Assembly: GCA_024959975.1 (NCBI GenBank)
Contig: JANXFM010000028.1
Span: 1 to 21,825, forward strand
Length of the DNA stretch: 21,825 nucleotides
Direction: 5' to 3'
DNA from: Flavobacteriales bacterium
GTDB taxonomy: Bacteria > Bacteroidota > Bacteroidia > Flavobacteriales > UBA7430
A program made the position numbers and the translations under genes. The first letter of the stretch is position 1. The number at the start of each line of letters is the position of its first letter. Shown one piece after another: positions 15,176 to 21,825 of this stretch. Under the pieces are notes generated by a model. It did no database searches, was not told where the DNA came from, and was given only the letters and a program-made list of their open reading frames with translations.

Positions 15176-16669
15176 ATGAACATGTCTAAAACTTTATCTA
15201 AAATATTTATTGTAGCACTTGCTGCCTTAGCAACTTCATGCAGCAATAAACACCAGGATATTTCGCAAACGACAGGCTGGAAAATTAACACATCTAAAAA
15301 TGGTGGATTTGAGGCTGAGCTCAATTACGAACAAGAACGCCCTGTAGGAATGACTTTTGTTGAAGGTGGGTCTTTTATTATGGGACAAACCGGAGAAGAC
15401 GTTTTAATGGAAAATGATGCCAGTCCTCGTCAGGTTTCCGTTGCTTCTTTTTACATGGACGAAACAGAAGTTACCAACACAGCCTACAGAGAATATCTAT
15501 TTTGGCTGGAGAGAGTATATGGTGAAAGCTACCCTGAAGTTTACTGGAACGCTTTACCTGATACAAATACCTGGAGAAGTGAATTGGGCTACAACGACCC
15601 ATTGGTAAACAACTACCTTCGTCATGCAGGATTTAGCCACTACCCGGTAGTTGGTGTTTCCTGGGATCAGGCTCAAGACTATTGTGCCTGGAGAACAGAT
15701 CGTGTAAATGAATTGGCTTTAATCGAAGCCGGAGCATTAAAACACAATACGGAGCAGTTCGACGATGACAACTTTAACACTGAAACATACAGAGCCGGTC
15801 AATATACAGGTGCACAAAAAAAGGGCTACAGAGATCTAGCTAACCCAAAAAGTAAAAATGGAAGAAGAGGTCGTCTAGAAGATGGCATCCTAACTGCCAG
15901 TTACAGACTTCCAACAGAAGCTGAATGGGAATTTGCTGCACTAGGTAATATTGGGAACTCTATTGAAGGAAATGTAGCCGACGGACGTTACTTCCCTTGG
16001 GATAGAAATTCTTTAAGAGATGACCGTAAGCCATACCATGGAGAGTTTCTTGCGAACTTCAAACGTGGTGGCGGAGACAACATGGGTATTGCAGGATCCT
16101 TAAATGATGCCGGTGCCCGTACAATGGAAGTTAGATCATTCCCACCTAACGATTACGGACTCTATGATATGGCCGGAAACGTTGCCGAATGGGTGCTGGA
16201 TGTATACAAACCTTCAAGTGATGGTCAGGATGACTTTATGCCTTTCAGAGGTAATGTATTTACAGACAAAGCAAAAGACGAAGAAGGCTACGCACTTGAA
16301 GCTGATTCTCTTGGTAGAATGCAAACTCGTGAAGCTCTTGCTGATAACAACAGAAGAAATTATACAAAAGCTAAAAACTCTGATGCACTCGATGGTAATA
16401 TTGAATCAAGTATCTACTACTCTAAAGGAGATACCGGAGGAGAAGCTGCTATGTACGACTATGGTAGAACTACTTTGATCAATGACCAGGTTCATGTTTA
16501 TAAAGGTGGTTCATGGAAAGATCGTGAATACTGGTTGAATCCAGGTGCCAGAAGATACCTCAACAGCGACCTTGGTGCTGACTTTATCGGGTTCCGTTGT
16601 GTAACCGATCGCATGGGCTCACAAAACCTGAAGCCTAACAAGAAGAAAGCAGTCAAAACATCTCGATAG
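15176..16669 (+). CDS. gldJ: gliding-motility / type IX secretion lipoprotein GldJ
   Basis: A 497-residue lipoprotein needed for gliding and stability of the GldK ring of the type IX secretion machine. The signal peptide ends in LATSC (lipidated Cys at 22). The rest is an FGE-sulfatase-like fold: GMTFVEGGSFIMG (59-70), MDETEVTN (94-101), PTEAEWEFAA, YDMAGNVAEW and KGGSWKDREYW (443-453) to GFRC (472-475). The paired active-site cysteines of true formylglycine-generating enzymes, which follow GGSW, are absent, so the fold is structural. Start: the first of two nearby ATGs, before the hydrophobic segment. It lies downstream of the PorP/SprF gene and upstream of murF, an order shared with flavobacterial gldJ loci. 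Confidence 0.93.
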   Translation: MNMSKTLSKIFIVALAALATSCSNKHQDISQTTGWKINTSKNGGFEAELNYEQERPVGMTFVEGGSFIMGQTGEDVLMENDASPRQVSVASFYMDETEVTNTAYREYLFWLERVYGESYPEVYWNALPDTNTWRSELGYNDPLVNNYLRHAGFSHYPVVGVSWDQAQDYCAWRTDRVNELALIEAGALKHNTEQFDDDNFNTETYRAGQYTGAQKKGYRDLANPKSKNGRRGRLEDGILTASYRLPTEAEWEFAALGNIGNSIEGNVADGRYFPWDRNSLRDDRKPYHGEFLANFKRGGGDNMGIAGSLNDAGARTMEVRSFPPNDYGLYDMAGNVAEWVLDVYKPSSDGQDDFMPFRGNVFTDKAKDEEGYALEADSLGRMQTREALADNNRRNYTKAKNSDALDGNIESSIYYSKGDTGGEAAMYDYGRTTLINDQVHVYKGGSWKDREYWLNPGARRYLNSDLGADFIGFRCVTDRMGSQNLKPNKKKAVKTSR

Positions 16670-16677
16670 ACAAATAG

Positions 16678-16703
16678 AAGCCTCACAATTGTGAGGCTTT
16701 TTT
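16678..16703 (+). terminator. intrinsic terminator after gldJ
   Basis: AAGCCTCACAATTGTGAGGCTT is a perfect 22-nt palindrome (16678-16699) followed by TTTT and starting 8 nt after the gldJ stop. It ends the PorP/SprF-gldJ transcript and isolates murF. Confidence 0.88.
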
Positions 16704-16809
16704 ATTTACAATAGGTTGGTTGTTGCTTAGGATGATAAATAAAAATTTAAATAGGAATATGAAATAAAGAAGTGGACGAACAGATTCTTTTTTATATTTT
16801 CACATCGTC

Positions 16810-18084
16810 ATGATCAAAAACCTCTACAACATATATCTTCAGCATCCGGAGATTTGTATCGACACGCGAAAAATTAACCAAAACTGTTTATTTTTCGCAC
16901 TCAAAGGTCCAAACTTCAATGCAAATGAATTTGCAATACAAGCATTAGAAAAAGGTGCTTCGCATGCCATTGTAGATGAAGAAAAATATGTTTTAGATGA
17001 CCGGTATATCCTGGTAGACGATTGCTTAAAAACACTTCAGGAACTCTCTAATTACCACAGAAAACAGCTGAACTGCAAAATACTTGGAATTACCGGAACC
17101 AACGGTAAAACCACAAGCAAAGAATTATGCCTGCAAGTATTGAAACAAAAATTCAAAACCATTGCAACAACAGGCAATCTGAATAATCACATTGGAGTTC
17201 CTCTGAGCCTTTTATCCATTCGCACAGACACCGAATTTGCCATTATAGAAATGGGTGCCAATCACATCGGTGAAATTGAATTCCTGTGCAGCCTTGCCGA
17301 ACCTGACTGTGGCGTGATCACAAATGTGGGAAAAGCACACCTGGAAGGTTTTGGCTCACTTGAAGGGGTCTTACAAACAAAAACCGAGCTGTACAGATAC
17401 TTAGCAAAAAACAATGCACCCGTATTCATTAAAGACAACCATCAGATACTGATTGAAAAGATACCTTCAAATTGCCCAACGATCTCTTATGGACAGTTAA
17501 ATAACAGCAGCTGCAATATTCGCTATAAAGAGGCACAGCCCTTTGTGAAAGTGGCCGTAGATGATGTTGAGATCCAAAGTCAGTTGATCGGTGATTACAA
17601 TTTTGATAATATCGCATTGAGTATCGCTGTAGGAATGGAATTTGGCATCGGTATAAAAGACATCAAACAAGCCATTGAGAGTTATGTACCGACTAACAAC
17701 AGGTCTCAACTCATCAAAACAGATTCGAATACCATCCTGTTAGACGCCTACAATGCCAATCCGATGAGTATTGAAAAGGCCATCCATAATTTAGCCAATA
17801 TTGAGCATCCAAATAAGGTGATGATTCTGGGCGATATGTTCGAATTAGGCGAGGAGACAAATAAAGAGCACATCAATATCATAAATCATTGTCTGAACTC
17901 AGGAATTACCGATGTGCGCTTTGTGGGGGGAATTTTTAATGCCCTAAACAAAACCACTTACGAAGCCTACGAAAACACAAACACACTAATAGAACAGTTA
18001 AAAAAGCAGCGTATCACGGATGCTTTTATTCTCATAAAAGGTTCGCGTGGGATGAAACTTGAGCAAATCGTTGAATATCTATAG
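16810..18084 (+). CDS. murF: UDP-N-acetylmuramoyl-tripeptide--D-alanyl-D-alanine ligase
   Basis: A 424-residue cytoplasmic Mur ligase that adds D-Ala-D-Ala to the UDP-MurNAc tripeptide, completing the peptidoglycan precursor. The N-terminal domain contains the DTRKINQNCLFFALKGPNFNAN signature of MurE/MurF. The ATP-binding loop is GITGTNGKTTSKE with K100. IEMGANHIGEIE and the DAYNANPMS segment of the C-terminal domain identify MurF. It is a separate transcription unit after the gldJ terminator, and converges with mpl with overlapping stop codons. Confidence 0.95.
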   Translation: MIKNLYNIYLQHPEICIDTRKINQNCLFFALKGPNFNANEFAIQALEKGASHAIVDEEKYVLDDRYILVDDCLKTLQELSNYHRKQLNCKILGITGTNGKTTSKELCLQVLKQKFKTIATTGNLNNHIGVPLSLLSIRTDTEFAIIEMGANHIGEIEFLCSLAEPDCGVITNVGKAHLEGFGSLEGVLQTKTELYRYLAKNNAPVFIKDNHQILIEKIPSNCPTISYGQLNNSSCNIRYKEAQPFVKVAVDDVEIQSQLIGDYNFDNIALSIAVGMEFGIGIKDIKQAIESYVPTNNRSQLIKTDSNTILLDAYNANPMSIEKAIHNLANIEHPNKVMILGDMFELGEETNKEHINIINHCLNSGITDVRFVGGIFNALNKTTYEAYENTNTLIEQLKKQRITDAFILIKGSRGMKLEQIVEYL

Positions 18085-19425
18085 GCTCATTGCAAAATCT
18101 TCAAGAACAATCCCCCCAAAATTTCCCGAGCTCATTAATAAAACAATCGTCTTAGCGTTTATTTCTTTCCTGATAGCATCACAATATTCAGCACTGTCTG
18201 TAAAAACTTCTAAATCTTTCCTGTCGAATGATTCATGAACCAGCTCTTCAGAAAGATCTTCTAACTTTTTATGTGCAATCGCCTCAGGGTCAAAATAAAC
18301 ATACGCAATATCAACGCCACTCATGGTGTTTTTATATTCTGCCAAAAAGGACTTATTTAAACTGCTAAAGGTGTGTAGCTCTAAGCCCGCTATTACTTTA
18401 TGACCTATGTATTGTTCTCTTACGGCTTTTACGGTTGCCCTTACTTTGGAAGGAGAATGTGCAAAATCTTTATAAACAAGCAATCCCTCACGCTCAAAGA
18501 TATTTTCCAATCGCCTGGAAGCACCTTTAAAAGATTTCATGGCATTAAAAAAATCGCTTTCGGTAACACCCAACTGCTTACACACATTTAATGCCCCCAT
18601 CATGTTTAACAGATTGTGAGCTCCAAATATTTCCAATTCCGTTTCACCATGTTCATGGCTGATACTGGTTTTACCATTTTCAATTTCATACTCCGGCAAT
18701 TGATAGGCTTCAGTTTCTATTTCAGGATTGGAAGAAGAGATGATATTCAGACTTTCATCTTCAGAGCAATAAGTCAGATAACCACCATCCTGAATTTGGT
18801 CGATAAACAATTCAAACTGTTTTAAGTAATTCTCGAAGGTTGGAAACACATTAATATGATCCCAGGCAATACCACTTAACAATGCGATATGAGGTCTGTA
18901 AAGGTGAAATTTAGGTCGTCTGTCAATAGGAGAAGAGAGGTATTCGTCGCCTTCCAAAACAATCACAGGTGCATCACTCAGCTTTACCATGGTCTTAAAT
19001 CCATCCAACTGAGCGCCAACCATATAATCACAATCTATTTTCTGCACATGAAGCACATGAAGCACCATGGATGTAATGGTCGTCTTTCCATGACTCCCAC
19101 CAATGACAACCCGCTTCTTGTTTTTTGACTGCTCGTAAAGATACTCGGGATACGAAAATATATTCAGTCCCAAGTCCTGTGCTTTCAGAAGTTCCGGGTT
19201 ATCCTCGCGCGCATGCATCCCCAAAATGACAGCGTCTAACTTACTGTGAATTTTATCAGGGAACCACCCCATTTCCAGAGGTAAGATGCCGGCTTCTTCT
19301 AATCGGGACCTGGAAGGATCAAAAATAGCATCATCCGATCCTGTAACTACATCTCCTTTTTCACGTAGTGCTAAAGCTAAATTATGCATTGCTGCACCTC
19401 CAATCGCAATAAAATGTACCTGCAT
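18079..19425 (-). CDS. mpl: UDP-N-acetylmuramate--peptide ligase (Mpl), peptidoglycan recycling
   Basis: A 448-residue Mur-ligase-family protein that joins recycled murein tripeptide (L-Ala-gamma-D-Glu-meso-diaminopimelate) to UDP-MurNAc. The N-terminal domain has the MurC-like HFIAIGGAAMHNLA and GSDDAIFDPSR. The ATP loop is GGSHGKTTITSM with K114. VLEGDEYLSSPIDRRPKF is typical of Mpl rather than MurC, as is YKDFAHSPSKVRATVKA in the C-terminal domain. Length agrees with Mpl. The last 6 nt overlap murF, and the start lies 42 nt from the divergent lipoprotein gene. Confidence 0.93.
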   Translation of the reverse strand: MQVHFIAIGGAAMHNLALALREKGDVVTGSDDAIFDPSRSRLEEAGILPLEMGWFPDKIHSKLDAVILGMHAREDNPELLKAQDLGLNIFSYPEYLYEQSKNKKRVVIGGSHGKTTITSMVLHVLHVQKIDCDYMVGAQLDGFKTMVKLSDAPVIVLEGDEYLSSPIDRRPKFHLYRPHIALLSGIAWDHINVFPTFENYLKQFELFIDQIQDGGYLTYCSEDESLNIISSSNPEIETEAYQLPEYEIENGKTSISHEHGETELEIFGAHNLLNMMGALNVCKQLGVTESDFFNAMKSFKGASRRLENIFEREGLLVYKDFAHSPSKVRATVKAVREQYIGHKVIAGLELHTFSSLNKSFLAEYKNTMSGVDIAYVYFDPEAIAHKKLEDLSEELVHESFDRKDLEVFTDSAEYCDAIRKEINAKTIVLLMSSGNFGGIVLEDFAMSL

Positions 19426-19429
19426 GTGT

Positions 19430-19437
19430 TATATTTG
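19430..19437 (+). promoter_or_regulatory. probable -7 box for the small lipoprotein gene
   Basis: TATATTTG matches TAnnTTTG in the 42-nt gap between mpl and the divergent lipoprotein gene. It would start transcription near 19444, about 24 nt before the ATG at 19468. No -33 element is seen at 19 nt, where the mpl coding sequence lies. Confidence 0.4.
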
Positions 19438-19467
19438 TAAAAATGAAAGATAACAATTCGATCCGTG

Positions 19468-19908
19468 ATGCAAAAACTTAAACAAATACTTCTAATTACC
19501 ATACTGCTTATTTCATGTAAAAGCATTCATAATGAGCTTGTTCCCACAAAACCTGCAGCATTGATTTTTGAGATGCATAAAGGCGGTTGTTATGGAACCT
19601 GCCCCATTTACAGTCTCAGCCTTTATGAAAACCGACTGGTGAAATACAATGGTAAACGGTTTACAGAAAACCAGGGCGTACACCAATGGCAACTGAGCAA
19701 AAAAGACTTTGAGGTGATCAATTCCATCCTCTCCGAAAAATTTCATTCAAACTATACCCACAATCTGGAAGTACAGGATCTGCCGCAAACCAGTCTGAAC
19801 ATCAAAAACACCTATCAAATAAAGTTTAAGGGAGGCTGCCCAAAAGCTTTTAAATCAGAATTGAAACAAATTGAATCGCTTTTAATGAAAAATGCCGGCT
19901 GGAAGTAG
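19468..19908 (+). CDS. small DUF6438-like lipoprotein, function unknown
   Basis: A 146-residue secreted lipoprotein. A hydrophobic signal peptide ends in the lipobox LISC (Cys 17). The mature part starts with a beta strand and the motif GGCYGTCPIYSLSLYENR, which I recognise as characteristic of DUF6438 proteins. A second Cys-containing segment, KGGCPKAF, lies near the C terminus, so the three mature-region cysteines could include a disulfide. A GTG directly before the ATG also stays in frame, but the ATG gives a normal signal peptide and is preferred. It is probably monocistronic and divergent from mpl. No function can be assigned. Confidence 0.75.
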   Translation: MQKLKQILLITILLISCKSIHNELVPTKPAALIFEMHKGGCYGTCPIYSLSLYENRLVKYNGKRFTENQGVHQWQLSKKDFEVINSILSEKFHSNYTHNLEVQDLPQTSLNIKNTYQIKFKGGCPKAFKSELKQIESLLMKNAGWK

Positions 19909-19930
19909 CCTTCGACTACGCTCAGGCTAC
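19905..19930 (+). terminator. hairpin overlapping the lipoprotein stop codon
   Basis: GTAGCCT (19905-19911) pairs with AGGCTAC (19924-19930) around TCGACTACGCTC, a sequence of the kind repeated in many flavobacterial intergenic regions. It includes the stop codon. No T-run follows directly; a second small hairpin, AACCT-gtcaa-AGGTT at 19951-19965, is followed by a T/C-rich stretch and is a better terminator tail. Confidence 0.4.
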
Positions 19931-19965
19931 GGTAATGATTTCAGTCACTGAACCTGTCAAAGGTT

Positions 19966-20197
19966 GTTTTCTTCTTCCTCCCCAACTTGATGTCGCATTT
20001 TGCGATTTCAAATTTTCAAATTCCTCTTGGGTAAGCTGAAATATAAAAAAAGTTGAATCCTGACAGCTATTTGGGTTTAAGTTGTCATTCTTAGCCTACC
20101 TATGGCAGAAAATTCTGTCGAAGGATCGTTAATTGACGAATTTTATTAATCAAATATTATTTTTTCATTAAATTGTATGGTTAAACAGCCCCCCATT
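19966..20197. other. intergenic leader of the glucanase gene
   Basis: About 230 bases without a credible gene. There is a short palindrome, CAGAA-AA-TTCTG, near 20106-20117, and a very A/T-rich stretch at 20130-20175 that probably holds the glucanase promoter, although no clean TTTG-N19-TAnnTTTG pair is present. The ATG is preceded by a run of six C and no ribosome binding site. Confidence 0.45.
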
Positions 20198-21825
20198 ATG
20201 AAAAATTTCAGCCTCACCCTTTTTGTTTCTTTTCTGTTTATTGGCTTTTCTTTTGCTAAAGATCCATCTGTAACGTATGAAGTAGCTCTTCGGATTAATA
20301 AAGGGAATTCTTCAATTACAGGCTGTCTGGATGCAAATGCAACGAATTATGATGCATCTGCAACAATTCAAGCAGAAGATGAATGGGGTAATGCATTATG
20401 TATTTATGCATCCTGTGATAATGTTCCTTCTGATGGATGTATGTATACGAATGCATATGCTCCCTGGAATCCGTGGTTTGATGCTACTGATTGTGTAAAT
20501 TATAGCGGTATACCATGCATAGAAGGTGCTATAGGCTGTTTGGATCCGGGAGCAACAAATTACAATGCAGATGCTGTTGTAGATAATGGAACTTGTGATT
20601 ATTCCGGTGCTCATAATTGGAATCTGGTCTGGGCAGATGAGTTTAACGGTTCAAGTCTGGATGATTCAAAATGGGTGCATGATATCGGTACAGGTTCTCA
20701 GTATGGTCTTAATGGTTGGGGTAATGGAGAATTACAGTATTATCAACCTGAAAACCTAATTATTAGCGATGGAACAGCAAAAATAGTTACTCTTGAAGAG
20801 CAGGTAAATGGGATGAATTATTCCTCATCAAAAATTAAAACGAATGGCAGGTTTTCTTTCAGACACGGAATTGTTCAGGCAAAAATAAAAACAGTGAATG
20901 GGCAGGGTTTTTGGCCGGCATTTTGGATGTTGCCTTCTAGTGGTACCTGGCCCTGTAATGGCGAGATTGATATTATGGAACAATGGGGAAATGATGGAAA
21001 CTCAAATGTAACTTTCGGAGCAGCCCATGTAGGAATATGTCCCGGAAGTAGTTCTTCCAACGGTTTTCAACACAATATATCCAATGGCTCTTTCGCTGAT
21101 GCGTTTCATGTGTATGAGGTTCGATGGTATCCAGATTATATTGCCTGGTATGTAGATGATGTAAAAGTATATCATGTGAACCCTTATATGTACCCGGGTT
21201 ATGACTGGCCTTTTAATATCCGTGAATGGTATTTGATCCTGAATCTGGCAATTACAAGTTCAGGGCCTAATTCAAATACGGAATTTCCTTCTCAAATAGA
21301 AATTGATTGGGTTCGGGTGTATGAAATCGATGGTGGGGTTTATAATGAGAATCCTGTAATCACAGGATGTTTGGATTCGGATGCTATCAATTATAAACAG
21401 AATGCAACCGTTCAGGAAGAAGACGAATACGGAAATATATTGTGTACTTATGCATCTTGTAATGATGTGCCTTCTGTGGGATGTCTGTATGCGGATTCAT
21501 TTGCCGCCTGGAATGAGAACTTTAATTCCGATGATTGCACCAATTATGGTGGCATAGCATGTGAGGATCATGTAGGATGTGTGGATGCAAATGCAACAGA
21601 TTATAATGCAAATGCAGAGGTTCAAGCACTGGATGAATGGGCTAATATTTTGTGTACTTATGCATCCTGTAACGATGCCCCTTCTGAAGGATGCATGTAT
21701 TCAAACGCATTTTCCGGTTGGCATGAGTGGTTTGGAGCCTCTGAATGTGAAACTTATGGCGGTACTCCATGTGAAGAAGAAACCGGCCCTGTAGAACAGC
21801 AACTGAATTTTGTTAGCGGCTGGTC
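20198..21825 (+). CDS. secreted GH16 beta-glucanase (laminarinase type) with Cys-rich repeats, 3' partial
   Basis: The frame is open from the ATG to the window end (542 codons, no stop). A signal peptide ends near A20 (FSFA|K). A 66-residue six-Cys module lies at 42-107, then a short GCLDPGATNYN-type repeat at 113-133. The catalytic GH16 domain (about 139-378) has the active site GEIDIMEQWG: E256, D258 and E261, the ExDxxE spacing of laminarinase-type beta-1,3-glucanases rather than the ExDxE of lichenases. WADEFNG and PAFWMLPSSGTW support this. Two more six-Cys modules follow at 390-455 and 460-525. The end, QQLNFVSGW, suggests another domain beyond the window and probably a type IX sorting domain, which I cannot see. 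By eye, codons favour T in third position (AAT, GAT, TGT) more than the neighbouring genes do, which could reflect transfer or lower expression. Probable role: degrading algal laminarin outside the cell. Confidence 0.9.
   Translation, partial: MKNFSLTLFVSFLFIGFSFAKDPSVTYEVALRINKGNSSITGCLDANATNYDASATIQAEDEWGNALCIYASCDNVPSDGCMYTNAYAPWNPWFDATDCVNYSGIPCIEGAIGCLDPGATNYNADAVVDNGTCDYSGAHNWNLVWADEFNGSSLDDSKWVHDIGTGSQYGLNGWGNGELQYYQPENLIISDGTAKIVTLEEQVNGMNYSSSKIKTNGRFSFRHGIVQAKIKTVNGQGFWPAFWMLPSSGTWPCNGEIDIMEQWGNDGNSNVTFGAAHVGICPGSSSSNGFQHNISNGSFADAFHVYEVRWYPDYIAWYVDDVKVYHVNPYMYPGYDWPFNIREWYLILNLAITSSGPNSNTEFPSQIEIDWVRVYEIDGGVYNENPVITGCLDSDAINYKQNATVQEEDEYGNILCTYASCNDVPSVGCLYADSFAAWNENFNSDDCTNYGGIACEDHVGCVDANATDYNANAEVQALDEWANILCTYASCNDAPSEGCMYSNAFSGWHEWFGASECETYGGTPCEEETGPVEQQLNFVSGW
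21365..21772 (+). repeat. tandem pair of 198-bp coding repeats (six-Cys module copies 2 and 3)
   Basis: 21365-21562 and 21575-21772 encode two 66-residue modules separated by four codons; copy 1 is at 20321-20518. The common pattern is GC(L/V)D..A..Y...A......(D/E)(W/Y).N.LC.YASC, then PS.GC(M/L)Y...F..W...F....C..Y.G..C, with small changes in copy 1. DNA stays very alike in the stretch encoding LCTYASCND, consistent with fairly recent duplication of copies 2 and 3. Confidence 0.85.

Noticed and set aside
15176..16669. Active formylglycine-generating enzyme
   Set aside because: The fold is there, but the cysteine pair after GGSW is missing, and the signal peptide, lipobox and context fit GldJ.
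16793..16800. TATATTTT as the murF -7 box
   Set aside because: It is only 10 nt before the ATG, lacks the final G and has no -33 partner; possible but not supported.
19465..19467. GTG start for the small lipoprotein
   Set aside because: The next codon is ATG and gives a standard lipoprotein signal peptide; the GTG adds one residue without support.

Overview
The window is a stretch of chromosome from a Bacteroidota bacterium, most likely a marine Flavobacteriales member. The evidence is type IX secretion and gliding genes in the order porV-porU-(PorP/SprF)-gldJ, promoter boxes of the TTTG/TAnnTTTG type, almost no Shine-Dalgarno sites, A+T-rich DNA, and a secreted laminarinase-type enzyme carrying Bacteroidota GC(L/T)D..A.NYN repeats. 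I cannot name a genus.

Layout. (1) 1-4656, + strand: a tight operon of paaZ (5' end outside the window), a crotonase-fold hydratase/isomerase and a fused E1 alpha-beta 2-oxoacid dehydrogenase. The gaps are 1 and 2 nt. It looks like degradation of aromatic or branched-chain acyl-CoA. (2) 4655-5185: a gene-poor but structured region. It holds two direct copies of a ~100-bp repeat, a 55-bp near-perfect palindrome, and a minus-strand tRNA-like gene with its own hairpin terminator. The tRNA-like gene has a long variable arm, an apparent GTC anticodon, U37 and G73. This is the least conventional part of the window. (3) 5186-5647: an Lrp/AsnC regulator behind a textbook Bacteroidota promoter. It converges on a minus-strand pdhA-pdhC pair (E1 alpha and E2 of pyruvate dehydrogenase, with no pdhB or lpd nearby). 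(4) 8361-13948, minus strand: ispF, porV and porU. PorU is the type IX sortase and PorV its outer-membrane partner. (5) 14130-16669, + strand, divergent from porU: a PorP/SprF-family protein and the lipoprotein GldJ, closed by a strong terminator. (6) murF (+) and mpl (-) converge, and their stop codons share the palindrome CTATAG. (7) A small DUF6438-like lipoprotein. (8) A secreted GH16 glucanase, cut by the window end, with a 66-residue six-cysteine module repeated three times around the catalytic domain.

How the parts relate. PorU, PorV, the PorP/SprF protein and GldJ belong to one machine, the type IX secretion system with its gliding-associated parts. The GH16 enzyme is the sort of cargo it exports, although its C-terminal sorting domain would lie beyond the window. 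murF and mpl serve cell-wall synthesis and recycling. The 2-oxoacid dehydrogenase genes and the Lrp-type regulator suggest amino-acid-linked control of acyl-CoA metabolism, but that link is inference only.
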